From Hyaloperonospora brassicae (taxonomy: Eukaryota; Oomycota; Peronosporomycetes; Peronosporales; Peronosporaceae): 64,000 nt of DNA. How positions within the stretch are numbered: the first letter of the stretch is position 1; each line of letters starts with the position of its first letter. The position numbers and the translations under genes were made by a program. The notes under the pieces are model-generated. The model was not told where the DNA came from, searched no databases, and saw only the letters and a program-made list of their open reading frames with translations. This document shows, in pieces, positions 29,144 to 40,216 of the stretch. The DNA is taken from NCBI GenBank assembly GCA_947650285.1, contig CANTFL010000298.1:92909-156908 (forward strand), given 5' to 3'.

Positions 29144-29604
29144 TGTAACGGGGTGAGCCATTACATGTAAATTGATACGAGTGCATCATTTTTGAATATT
29201 ATCTATTTCGATAATGGTTAATCCACATTACTCGAGAAGAGGCGGTGTTGGCCGAATATTACCCAAGACGGCAATATTCTTGGGTGCTCGACTTATTGGC
29301 TGACGTATACGGTACATCAACCAATTTAATCACCCATCGCTTCTGGACGCGCGCAAGGAGTGGTGAGCAAGAATCCTAAATAGGAGATTGTAGTTGAATA
29401 TAGTTAGACCAAGACAAAAGATAATTTGCAAAGAAAATTTTCTATATTGAATAAAGTTCTTTTTTTCTCTAACAGAGCTTCCGATCTCTGTTTACTTCCT
29501 CGCGCTTCCTCACGACATAAGTACATGACGTCGGGACCACGCAGTCTTGTATTATGTTTAAACGAGGTCTTACCAGTTATCTGGTACGAGTAAGCCCCGC
29601 TACA
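29144..29604 (+). repeat. 5' LTR of old family B copy
   Basis: Starts tgtaacggggtgagccatta, ends ccccgctaca; aligns with 38729-39190. The central 310 bp (about 29211-29524) differ at one base only. Confidence 0.88.
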
Positions 29605-29649
29605 CCTAATAGCACTGTGTGGTCCGTTCAGCGATCACGACCACCTCAT

Positions 29650-30930
29650 TTAACATAGAGGTGTTAGATGATACAAACATTTTCACGCCACTCGTGAAGA
29701 CTTTATCCATTTGAATGACATTGAACGGAGTCCGGTAGAATGTACGAGTTAGACCGTAGGCGAAACCGCCATTAGCGCCATGTTGGAGTCTATTGACAGA
29801 GAATAACAACATGCCCATATATACAGGTTCATTCAATTTGAACATTTCGCCTAAAGAGAGAAAGTAGACTTGCTGTACCAGCAAAGTTATCAACATGCCG
29901 AGCAATTATAGAGAACTCGGGGCTCAACAGACAGAGCTGTTTAAACAGAAGCAATGCAATGCTGCTGAGGGTGGGACGACACAAACGCGTCGTCCTAGAA
30001 CCCTAAAGATATTAATCCACAAGTACACGGGAGTCGAGGAAGAGTCCTTGTTGTTATGGTTCGTCGAAATCGACAGAGTTGAAAAAGCACGTCGCATCGA
30101 CGATGAGGAAATGAAACTCACATTTGCTCAAACCCACTTGGCATAACGTGCCAAGACTTGGGCCTTAGGGGTGGAGATGAGCGACACATACGCTTTTGAG
30201 TCGCTAGAAGCCTTTAACACCGGGCTCAAACGAACGTTTGAGCCGTCAAGAGTTGAGTTCAGGGCTCGATCAGAGCCTTTGAAACTCAAACAAGTTATGC
30301 GTGATGTGCACCCATACGCTAAGAATATACGACACCTTGCGATTTGTATAACTGCAAACACGGTAAATGAACACACGTTGATTACTGTGTTCATACAACG
30401 GCTCGCAGAAGGATCCGTGAGGAACCACCTGTAACGCTTATAGTTGAATAAGCTTGAAGAATCTATCTCAGCTGCTAAGCAGAAAGTCTATAGCATGAGA
30501 CAGGCTCATGCTAGCTCGAGATCGAATCACCAGCCAAGACGACAAGAGAATCGACTTTTAGAACTTATGGACCTATGTTATATTAAGAGCAATAGACGTC
30601 TCTCTTTAAACAACAAGCGAATGAAGAAGTGCAGGAGCTGCCAGAAGTTGGGACAATAGGCTTATGATTGTAGTGCGTCACGCCCAGTACTAGACCCTAC
30701 TGAGCAAAATAATCGATTCTTTGCCAAAAATGGCAATGGGCGTAAATCCAACGCTGTTGCGAAACCGCAACAGCTAAGCTGACAATCAAACAAATAGTGT
30801 AGTGCGCCACGCCCGGTACGAGGCACTACTGAGCAAAATAATTGGTTCTTTGCCAAAAATGGCAATGAGCGTAAGTTTAACGCTGTTGCAAAACCGCAAC
30901 AGCTAAGCTGACCATCAAAAAATGGTCGAG
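29650..30930 (+). pseudogene. Decayed gag of old family B copy
   Basis: Segments matching gag of family B in three frames: capsid pieces at 29895-30146 (SLLLWFVEIDRVEKARRI), 30171-30434 (FEPSRVEFRARSEPLKLKQ) and 30444-30659. The zinc knuckle is damaged (CRSCQKLGQ then a stop where HYAYEC should be). Confidence 0.85.
30670..30927. repeat. 129-bp tandem duplication at end of decayed gag
   Basis: 30670-30798 and 30799-30927 are diverged direct copies (both start tgtagtgcg and carry caaaatggcaatg-like text). Each corresponds to gag sequence 14250-14378 just before the slippery site. Only the second copy keeps the intact heptamer. Confidence 0.8.
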
Positions 30931-30957
30931 GTCAGTAGGGGTGGAGCGCCCTACTGA
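30917..30957 (+). promoter_or_regulatory. Relic -1 frameshift signal, fully conserved
   Basis: aaaaaat at 30917-30923, 8-nt spacer, tcagtaggg (30932-30940), 8-nt loop, ccctactga (30949-30957). The heptamer and stem are unchanged compared with 14372-14412 although the surrounding copy is riddled with mutations. Confidence 0.8.
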
Positions 30958-32303
30958 TTCAGCAACCTCAAGAGAATTTGCAAATCTCTTGACGAAAGTT
31001 GCTCCAGATACACAATCTTTGTGTGTCTCCTCACCTGGTGATGAGATATCACTCATCAACTTAAAGTTGGAAGCGACAAAAGATTTTCCACTTCGTGCTC
31101 GCTTTGACTGTGAGGCTTCGAACAACTTTGTTCTTCACCAGTCACTAGAGGGTCGTAGGCTTAAGTTCGTTGAGCGCGACATTCCCCTCACGAAGATGAC
31201 GGTGCGCCTTGCAACAGGCTCATCTATAACGGCTGCAAAACGTGTTGTAGGGATGCACTGCACGTTAGAGGTAAAAATCCCGTTGCCGCCAAAGGGCAAC
31301 ACAGCCATCCCGGTCGACTGGAGAGCCGATCGTAGAGGATCGAGACCTGACAGTGGTTGCACAGCCATAGTCAGAAGATGTCGAGGGAATAAGTCATCAC
31401 GTACTTGGGAAGGACTTCCTTAAGAGTCTCATGCTGAGGGATAAGGTTCTCAGCATCCTGTGGAAATAAGTTCACAGGAAATAGCCGATGCGTTGAAAGT
31501 CTTGGTCGATGACGGATCAAGCGTAGGCGCCTATACGCTTCATCTGATTGTGCCTCCGAAGTTAACTTCGGCGATAGCTCAATTGCAAACGCTAGAACCG
31601 AAACGGTACTTGCGTGACCTGCGTAGTAGCAAAGCCGAGCTAATCTGCATACTCGTCACAAAGATGAGCATGAGACCGATATTCGGTCGGCAGTAGTATT
31701 TGCTGAGAACGAACGGGATCTCAGCAGCTCATCGATGGACGAAAGTGTCCTCGATGAGAAGACACGGATTGAACAATACGCGTCCCAATTCGGGGAGTCA
31801 CTTCAGGCAAATCCTTTGTATAAGGATTTGATCGAATTCAAGGACGTGTATCCTAAATCTTAACCTTACGAGATGCCTAAAGACAAAGGCACTCGACACG
31901 AGATCGAGCTCAAACCGGGCTCGAAGTACTGTGTCATGAAGTAGTGTCCACTGTCTCGTGAACAAGTACTAGCGATCGACAAAGTCTTTGCCGATCGCTT
32001 AGCAGCGGGCCATGTGAGGGAATCGAATTCTCCTCACAGCTCTCCGATATTCTGTTTGCGAAAGGCCACAGAACGATGGCGGATAGTGTACGCATTCAAC
32101 AAGTTGAATGCTGCAACGGTACCGTCTCAGAAGCCCAACCAAGGAAGGACATTATCATAGATGGCATGTCAAAGAGTACCATCTTTTTCTCCATGATCTA
32201 ATGGATGGATTGTATCAGATCATAATGCGTGAACGGGACATCCCGTGCGCAGAGGTGAGGTCTCCCAGCAGTATGATCTTTGATAATCTAGTGTAGCCAC
32301 AGG
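30941..32303 (+). pseudogene. Decayed protease and start of RT, old family B copy
   Basis: The protease active site is altered to DCEAS (Gly to Glu), and sequence equivalent to 14730-15120, including the second protease half, is deleted at about 31272. RT sequence (HEIELKPGSKYCVMK then a stop) runs to 32303, where the solo LTR interrupts it. Confidence 0.85.
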
Positions 32304-34257
32304 TGTGGTAAAGTCACTAATCGAAATTATGGAACGTGGGTCGGTGACCACCCAGTTAAGACGTCACTTACTGGCGTAAATGATACCAAGTGATCTAGCG
32401 ATCCAATAAGAGATGCAAGATGATAAAAACGGGGATCAGTGATCCGATCCAACTATCGCCAGAATGATGAAAATGGAACGACCGTAGACGAGGCGTAGAA
32501 AGGGATAATTTCCATGGAACGATCTGGGACAAGGGAAGGGGTAAAGTAAAGCGAAACACCTGAAGGTTGGTCAAGGACAAGGTTGTTGATGTTTAATCAG
32601 GTGGACACTGGGTCACAAATGTACACGCGAACGTCTCCTGATTTACGAACGTGTGGAACTTCATATTGACCGGTATCGGCAGCGATCGTGGATACCGTGG
32701 CATAATTACTCTGAGAAAGATGCATCTTGGACCAGGTGATACGATGTGATTCTGTAACGAAGGTGCAACATCCTGCAGATCGGTGATACGCTTTACCGGT
32801 CCCATAATGGTGGTACTGATTTTAGTTAATTATAGCTCGATCTGGAAGTGTGAATATTCATGGAACTCCAGAAAGATATTTCAAGACGTATAAATGGTCT
32901 CGTTTATTAGATAAACCATGAAGGATGTTATCGGAGCACGTGTAATGAACAGAAGAACATCTACTGCTAAATTGTATCGTGTCGATCCTCAACAATCTCG
33001 AATTGGGCATCTGATAGGTCATTTTTCGTGTTGATTATGGATATATCGCTGATGAGACTTCCGGATCATGAGAAAAAGAATCCCGATAGAGATCCCTGAG
33101 TGATGTCTTAAAAAGTTCAGACCAGAAGGGCCAGTGGAAGCTGGTTGAATTGACGTCGCAAAACGATTTAAGATACCTTTGGCAATTTTTGGATCATATA
33201 CTGGAACTATGGCGCTAAGAATGAGTATTTGGTACTAAATTTGAGATTTAGGCTATTTTGGTGTTTTAGGTACGATACCTGGGATACTGACGCTATCATT
33301 GAAGCACAAGTCACGAAATTTAGACACATATTCAAGTGGATGATCCGGTATAAGGGTAATACCGGTTTGGAGAACTACCTACTGTTACGAATAGGTGTAA
33401 TGATAGGTTGGCTAGTAATTTGGTTGGTTAATAAACAATCTTGAACTTTACTTCTTCTGCTCATGACGCGCCCCCCCCCCTCTTTTCCTGAAGAGGTTGT
33501 TTGGCTTTCTCGGCGGCTCAAGACACGCGTGTTCCAAGGACATTATAGACCGATCTTGGATTGTTGGCTAAGGTCGAGAAGAGAGATCCCAAAAAAATTT
33601 GATCCGGATCAATCAAGCACTCATACTCAACTCAGTTGCTAGGGTAGCAGCAACTACGGAAAAAGACTGGACACAAGATCGCAAGACGGCTCAAGTGATC
33701 AGAAGATCTGGACAAGAAGTTCAAGATAAGACCGAGCAAGATTAACGAGATCTGCAGGATCGATCGGCACGTGTCATTTTAGAGAAACGGGAAACCTATC
33801 TGGTCCAAGCTGCGTACTTCCGAAAGGATCGGACGATCTTAAGACCAGATCATACCGACCCCAAAAACAAGACTATCATTTGCTGACTGAAGATTTCCGC
33901 ATAGCGAAAACCCCTATCCAAAGACAAATCAAGATCGGTGCGATCCAAGATCAATATCGCGACGTGTCCAAATAGCGATCACCGCGACTCAAGACCAATA
34001 TCGCAGAACTCTGTTCGTGGTGTGAAGATTTCCGTACCGAATGCGAACTATCAACCTCAAACTTTAAGCAAGTTTGACATCTCCTAAGGCCATTATAAAG
34101 AGCTCAATCTAGTTTAACCTACAGGTACACTAGTCGAGCACAAGGCTATACTGCAAGGCACGAATCGGAGTACACCCTCCGTGAGTCGCTTAGTCTGGGC
34201 AAGTGGAAGGTCGACCCTCACACAAGCGATTTCGTGACGTTGACTCCACCAGACAGA
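32299..34257. other. Target-site duplication around solo LTR
   Basis: ACAGG (32299-32303) on the left and ACAGA (34253-34257) on the right of the LTR. The intact family B element reads acagg then ggctgag at the same point, which fixes the insertion site. Confidence 0.65.
32304..34252 (+). repeat. Solo LTR of family A inserted in RT of old family B copy
   Basis: Aligns end to end with 7851-9633: start tgtggtaaagtcac, middle blocks gtacgatac near 33268 and tctactgctcatgacgcg-like text near 33460, end tgactccaccag. It is clearly diverged and about 170 bp longer, and many GATC sites have been lost by single changes. No internal element sequence flanks it, so it arose by LTR-LTR recombination. 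Confidence 0.88.
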
Positions 34258-36480
34258 CACTGAGTAACGCCCTGCTCCTCTTAATAATTGTGTGACAAAT
34301 CTGCTGAGACCGGTGCGGGATTTCGCACCGAGTTACATGACTATTCGTTCGTCCATAGCCCAGCTATGGACGGAAAGTCAGATGTAGAAGCTTACAGAAC
34401 ACACGCTCGTCGGGTTTTTCAACTAATGCGTAAGCATAAGTTGTACGCCAACCTCAAGAAGTGTATATTCGTTGCTAGCGAGAAAAAATTTCTTGGGGGC
34501 ATTGCGGGTAAACACGGCGTACACTCATATCCCGAAGATATCAAGGCTCTCACCGACTGGCCTGTGTCGGACGATATCAAGGGACTTTGTAAGCTCCTTA
34601 GGCTAGCGGCATACTTGCACAAGTACTTGCGCAACAATGCTGCGATAAGTGTTCGTCCTTCTTGTTTACCCAATATAAATTGGGAGTGGTCATGATACGC
34701 TGCCTGTCAGCGTTCTATTTATGGTATTACGCAGAGCGTGACGAAATCGCTCATTCTGACGATTGCAGATCAGGACAGACCGTTCCATGTGGTCTTAACG
34801 CCAGCGATTTTGCGATCGGCTGTGCACTGACGCAAACTGATTAAGGTGGTGCCGAGTGCGTCATCTGCTATTAATCGTGTTAGCTGCAAGCAGCTGAGAG
34901 TAATTACTTCGTACATTACAAGGTACTCCTTGCCATGAAGTACGCACTGAATAAATTTCGAGTCTATCTCTTGGGAGATAGCCTATTCATCGTCTATACG
35001 AACCATGCGTAACAACGCACGGCCATAAAAATTTCACACCGGTTGCAAATAGTGGCGAAGTGGTTGTCTATCTTTGCGGAGAACAAGTTATCCGTCGGGT
35101 ATAAAATAGGATGACTGAACGTCGTCGCTGACGCCCTATCGCGCCGACCCGATTTCGAGTCGGGCGTGCAATCCAACAGTGAAGATAAGCCCAATGTTGC
35201 GACACTTACGTTCAGTGTCCCGTCGTCAACCTCACTTGGTGACTTAAGAAAGGCCTACGCAGCGATAAGCGTTTTCTGCGCTTGATGCATCCTCTGGTGA
35301 ATCCATCTCGTAAACCCTTGAAAAATTTACCAGCTTTGTACCAATCCACATGAGATAGTTACACAACACACAACGGGATGCTCTTTTACACAGCCGTTGC
35401 CGGCAACACGCATCGTGTAGTCTGGACCATTCATAACAAGTTGTGCTTGCGCATCTTGTATGAGTGTGACGATACCCCATCAGGTGGTCATCGTGGTCGT
35501 GAAAAGACTTACCTGATGGTAAGTCGTGGCTTTTACTGGCCCCGCCAGCATCATTGTGTCCACAAGTACATTCGTGCTTGCAAGGTTTGTCAACGGGTGA
35601 AGCCCAGTCCTTCATCCCGTGCACCCTTGCAGCCTCTACCTGTCCCGGCAGAGTTCTGATAGTCCGTTTCAATGTACTTCATCTTCGGGTTCCCCCAAAG
35701 ACGCTTACAAGAATAAAAGTATTCTTGTGTTCGTTGACCTCTTAATCACGATGATGCATTATGTTGCTGGTTCCGAGACGATCAAGGCACAAGACTGTGA
35801 TCGTGTCTTTATCGACACGATATTTCGCCGATACTGGTCCTTTGTATAATCGTGTTTGACCGTGACCCTCGGTTGATGGAGGAGTCTTTGCAATCCGTTT
35901 TCCAATTGCTCAAAACGTGTTTCGAGTTGTCAACATCAGACCATCCCACACAGATGATCGGTTGGAACTTGCTAACCGCGATCTCGAAGAGATCCTTTGA
36001 GAATACGTAAACCCGTTCTCGAGTTGGAGTGAATTCCTCCCGATTGAGAAATTCGCAATGAATAATTCGGTGCGTACATCAGCACAGTACGAATTATTCT
36101 TCGTGAATGGCTCACGCCATCCACGTATACCCACCCTTTGAAAATGTTATTATTGGTCGGGGGGAGGACCTCGCTCGAGCAAAGATCGTTCTGCCTCTTG
36201 CTCATCACGTGCCGACTCAAACGTCGCCACGTATGATGCCGATGTCGATCAAGTCGAAATCGATCAAGAAGATAATTTTAATCATAGCGATGATTCTATC
36301 ATTGATACAGATGATGATGACGATGCTGGTATTTTCAGCATCGCCAACGACTTTTCCAGCGAGGTTGTACACATCCTCGCCGATAAACAGAGAGATGAAA
36401 GGACTCTTTCTGCAGTTCGCACAGGGCGAACTGATCAAAACAATGCCGAGTCAGCAAAAAAAATTGATGCAGAATGGTAG
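34258..36480 (+). pseudogene. Decayed RT, RNase H and integrase of old family B copy
   Basis: Resumes exactly where the solo LTR cut. The catalytic YFDD is destroyed (reads YMTIR near 34334-34348). RNase H remains at 34780-35170. The integrase zinc finger is well kept at 35378-35659 (GGHRGREKTYL, RACKVCQRVKPSPSSRAPLQ); the core to 36100 has stops. The acidic linker (DTDDDDDAGIFSIAND) near 36300-36355 reads without the break seen at 18062-18067. Confidence 0.87.
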
Positions 36481-37340
36481 AGCAGTGGTCCTTTTCGTAC
36501 AGGTTTCCATTGCTTACGCGGTGGACCGTCCGAAACAGAACTCTGACAAAAATCGGAGGGCAAATATACATTCATATGTTAATGATGACTTAAACCTACA
36601 ATCTACGGTGAACTTACCTAGACACGTAGTGACAATGTGGGCAGCAGTAAACTACTGTCCATGTACTTAAACCCCTTTCGTGTGCTGTGCCGACAAGGCA
36701 ACGCATACACGATCATACTGCCACATAGGATGCGTACAAATTCTACGTTTACGTGGCTTGTCTCCGCCCGTACTGTCAGTACTAGATTTCTTCCGACGAT
36801 GAAGCCAACTCCCACGTTCAAGAACCTCCGTCATTCTCTTTCGTTTGCGCTCCAGACGATCAGTCAGGATGCGTAATGAAGAGATCTTTCCGTTCATACA
36901 ATAGATTTCCATGCGTGCAGTCCCCAGCTCCTTAACGAGGGAGCGGATATCGCACTTGACCTGCAGTTGCGCGACCGCGTACTCATCACGGTCATTCGCA
37001 CGATCAGCTTGAAAATCCTTGCGGTGCTGCCGCACAGTGTCGGTCGGATCATAAAGCCTGTCGCGCTTGTGCTCCAAATCTTCGAGCAATTCAACAATTG
37101 CGTGATCTATCTCCTTCAGGTCGTGATGGTGAGCAGAATTACTTGGAGAAGGTTTTCATTTCTCCACCGAATCCTTTGATTGACTCCCACGGTGGTCAAC
37201 GCTTCCTGGTGTAGCGTATGTTGAACGACCATGACGATTCAGGATGAAGCACTTTTTACCTTGTCTCGTGGCAGGGTATCCACCCTCGTAGGTGAGCGGG
37301 AAGCCCCGCTCTCAGCTGATGGTGGATGTGTCCTGTCTCG
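36481..37340 (+). pseudogene. Decayed pol C-terminus and chromodomain, old family B copy
   Basis: Integrase C-terminal region at 36540-36760, then sense stops near 36936, and a broken chromodomain at about 37190-37330 (HGGQRFLV, YLVSWQG) matching 19080-19200. Confidence 0.75.
36667..37089 (-). pseudogene. Antisense coiled-coil ORF remnant, old family B copy
   Basis: A 140-codon open frame matches the C-terminal coiled coil of the 18799-20262 antisense protein ([17 protein letters not shown] compared with EHKRDRLYDPTDTVRQH). It then continues past the point where that ORF is truncated (KELGTARMEIYCMN, then LTDRLERKRKRMTEVLERG). It stays open where the overlapping sense frame has stops. Confidence 0.7.
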
Positions 37341-38550
37341 GTGAGAATAACGACGAGACGCATCGTTTGACTATGGAGGCCCATGGCAAACGAACGCCCG
37401 GCGTGTTCGTTAAATGATTGTAGGTTCTTAATCCCTTGTTACATCTCAGACGAGATGGGCGCCCTCCAATAGGGTCGATTGGGGAGGAAGAACGCCTTAG
37501 GGGCGCAAACAGAGTTGTCAACACAACTATGATAGATCTCTCTCCACTAGGGCCAAGGTAAATCTGCCTCTCGAGACAATTGGTGAAATTTATATTGAGC
37601 ACCGTTTGGCGATATCTATTCGAACCTTTTGCGAGCTGCAATAGTTGTTCAGCCAAACGTCACGGACAACATTATACTGTTGCAGATAATAGCGTTCAAC
37701 GCTGATACAAAAAAAACAATCTCGGCTGCGCTTACCGTGGGTAATATCGATGTCACAAAAATTTATCGATGTTATGCTCGTGTTTAATGCGATGACCACT
37801 CACATCAATATCAAGACCATTCAACCTTGACAAATCGAAGCGTTAGACCTGATAACGATTTGTAGTATAATCGTACAACAGCTCCATGTTGCGTTGGAAA
37901 AGCATCCATAGTTTAATTCCAGGAGCATATCGTAACACGTTACGGTCCAGCTCCTCTTGCGCATGCCAACAAAAAGAAAGGGCACTGCTATCGCCGCAAT
38001 CGCTCCGATTGCTACGGATATGATGCATTGGTGAAGCGTTATCGGCATTATCCCGAAGCCTAACGTCTTCATGATGCGCACTCGCATCATATTAATTCGA
38101 GCGCGATCGGTTCGATCCCCGCGACGAGTACTTAGACTCGCCGGTTGATCCAAACACTTCATTACGAAGCGTTTTATCGTAGTTGCTACGAGCCACAGCA
38201 GTCGCCGTATCCGCAACCACAGCTTCACGACCGGGATTTGCGAGCAACATCGAGTCGGACGAGGGGTCCTACTCGCCCGTATAGACAACCTCTAATTCGG
38301 TGTCGACGTCCATCGAACCACCACCCGCAGCAGAAGCTGCGGATGAAGAGGCTGCATGTAGATGACCACGTGCACCGGCAACATTGGGTCTTGCAGGCTG
38401 CTTATTGGCAGCACCAGGTGATGAAACGCCCGCTGCCGTGTCATGACTTGCTTTCTATCCGGTTGTACGCATCCGTACAGAGGAATAAGTGATGGCCTTG
38501 TTAGCGCAGAGCATTGTGGTATATAATTAGTTAGAGTATGGAATACCTCG
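37090..38550 (-). pseudogene. Decayed N-terminal part of antisense ORF, old family B copy
   Basis: Aligns with 19040-20262 by position and short matches, with many frame breaks. Nothing in it reads as an intact domain. Confidence 0.55.
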
Positions 38551-38709
38551 TTTGTCAATTCTCTACACCACAGCATCGACAAACTCGTCATGCGCTAAAA
38601 GTTGGAAGAAAAAGTCAAAATTGACACGTGCTTCCTTTCCCACAAAGCGATTCGAGGTGGTCACAATTGCACCAACCTATTAATTAACTCACTGTAGTGA
38701 CTGATTAAT

Positions 38710-38724
38710 AAGGGTAGGGGGAGG
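38710..38724 (+). other. Polypurine tract, old family B copy
   Basis: aagggtagggggagg lies just before the 3' LTR, matching 20381-20390. Confidence 0.65.
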
Positions 38725-38728
38725 TCGA

Positions 38729-39190
38729 TGTAACGGGGTAAGCCCGTTACATGTAAATTGGTACGAATGTATCATTTTTGAATATTTTCTATTTCGATAA
38801 TGGTTAATCCACATTACTCGAGAAGAGGCGGTGTTGGCCGAATATTACCCAAGACGGCAATATTCTTGGGTGCTCGACTTATTGGCTGACGTATACGGTA
38901 CATCAACCAATTTAATCACCCATCGCTTCTGGACGCGCGCAAGGAGTGGTGAGCAAGAATCCTAAATAGGAGATTGTAGTTGAATATAGTTAGACCAAGA
39001 CAAAAGATAACTTGCAAAGAAAATTTTCTATATTGAATAAAGTTCTTTTTTTCTCTAACAGAGCTTCCGATCTCTGTTTACTTCCTCGCGCTTCCTCACG
39101 ACATAAGTACGTGACGTCGGGACCACACGGCCTTGTGTTCTGGTAACACAAGGTCTTACCAGTTATCTGGCAAGAGCGTGCTCTGTTACA
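38729..39190 (+). repeat. 3' LTR of old family B copy
   Basis: Starts tgtaacggggtaagcccgtt, ends gtgctctgttaca, followed by GGTTA. Ends differ from the 5' LTR; the core is nearly identical. Confidence 0.88.
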
Positions 39191-39404
39191 GGTTAGTATC
39201 CAGTCGTCAAAGCCTTTTTTTTCGAAGCGTGATGATTATATATTTGAGATTTTGTAGGCGGCTAGCCGACTCGGAACAGCTGATTATTCAATGAATACCA
39301 TTGCAGAAAAAAGAAATAACGTATTATTCTCTTAAAAATGTTGTTCGGGACATCTCCACATGCCGCTTTGTACATGGTTAAATCGTCAGAAGACTAGATT
39401 GATT

Positions 39405-39588
39405 CCTTTCAACGTCTTTGTCCATATCTCAACGGCTAGGGCGCGTCTCAAGTATAACGAACGAGCAGCTGCTATACGCAAGTTTGCTACAGGAGTAAAT
39501 CTAGGTAGCAAATTTGCGTAAACAGGCGTTCGTTGTTCGAAGTTGAGACGCGCCCTGGACGTTAGGATATGAGCAAAGACGTCAAAGG
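39405..39588. mobile_element. Fold-back (long inverted repeat) element, about 184 bp
   Basis: The left arm starts cctttcaacgtctttg and continues through agggcgcgtctcaa. The right arm carries the complement (ttgagacgcgccct, then caaagacgtcaaagg). An inner arm pair cgcaagtttgctac/gtagcaaatttgcg closes the loop. The arms are about 80 bp each with a few mismatches. It resembles a fold-back MITE; no obvious target duplication. Confidence 0.6.
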
Positions 39589-39869
39589 TGCAAGGACGAT
39601 AAGCAAACAGCATTCTACCATGGACTACGCCTAAAACGTAATGCCAAACCATCGCGAAAAGATCTGCAATTGACTAGTACCTCCCTAATGGATCTTTATT
39701 ACTGTGTCAAATTTTACTCCCCGCTTGGTAGCGTTCGTAATTAAACACCCTCTTCTATTTTCATTTTAGTTGGACCATAGTACGATACAGTCGTTGTCTC
39801 ACGTAAATTAAAGCCTCTTCTCGAGTTTCTTCAATCATGATCTTTTAGATCTGTGCGCGTCAAAGGTAA

Positions 39870-40216
39870 GCGTTACCCTGCGCACGGACCCAGCGAAATA
39901 CAAGGATATTCTATTTCCGCGAGCTCTTACGTACTCGCCGGATATGGCGTATTCACTTCTTGTCTATGCTATCCCAAGCAAAAGCCAGGACGTCATTGCC
40001 TACTTTCGCAGTGGTGAGTGCATCTAGTAACTCTAAAACAAGTCTCTAAGGATTAACAAGTTTTTAATGACCCGACGTCTTTGTCTCTGCCCAGTATTAC
40101 GACGCACTACGATGTATCGAAACTGAAAGTATCCGACTTGATGATCAGAAGGCACTGTTGGTTCTCCGACAAAACTTATCGTACAGCGGAAGTTCAGGAC
40201 TACGACACGTAAAATC
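39870..40216 (+). pseudogene. Relic of a spliced host gene, family not recognised
   Basis: One frame reads RTDPAKYKDILFPRALTYSP, then MAYSLLVYAIPSKSQDVIAYF. Then comes a canonical-looking 81-nt intron (gtgagt at 40014, tctctgcccag ending 40094), then YYDALRCIETESIRLDDQKA, LLVLRQNLSYSG and a stop. The exon phases do not join perfectly, so either the splice sites or the sequence have decayed. I do not recognise the protein. Confidence 0.35.

Larger units (their letters stand above)
29144..39190 (+). mobile_element. Old, decayed family B-related Gypsy copy with nested solo LTR
   Basis: 5' LTR 29144-29604, decayed gag/pol/antisense region 29605-38728, 3' LTR 38729-39190, near-perfect 5-bp target duplication. 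All internal frames are broken, but every block can be lined up with 13195-20391. The protease lacks about 400 bp, and the reverse transcriptase is split by a family A solo LTR (32304-34252). The LTRs belong to a different subfamily from 12805-13194 (shared tgtaacgggg termini and gcgcgc core). The LTR pair is identical in the middle and diverged at the ends. Confidence 0.88.

Noticed and set aside
29144..39190. RIP-like C-to-T decay of the old element
   Set aside because: Changes of several kinds and indels are seen, and repeat-induced point mutation is not known in oomycetes.
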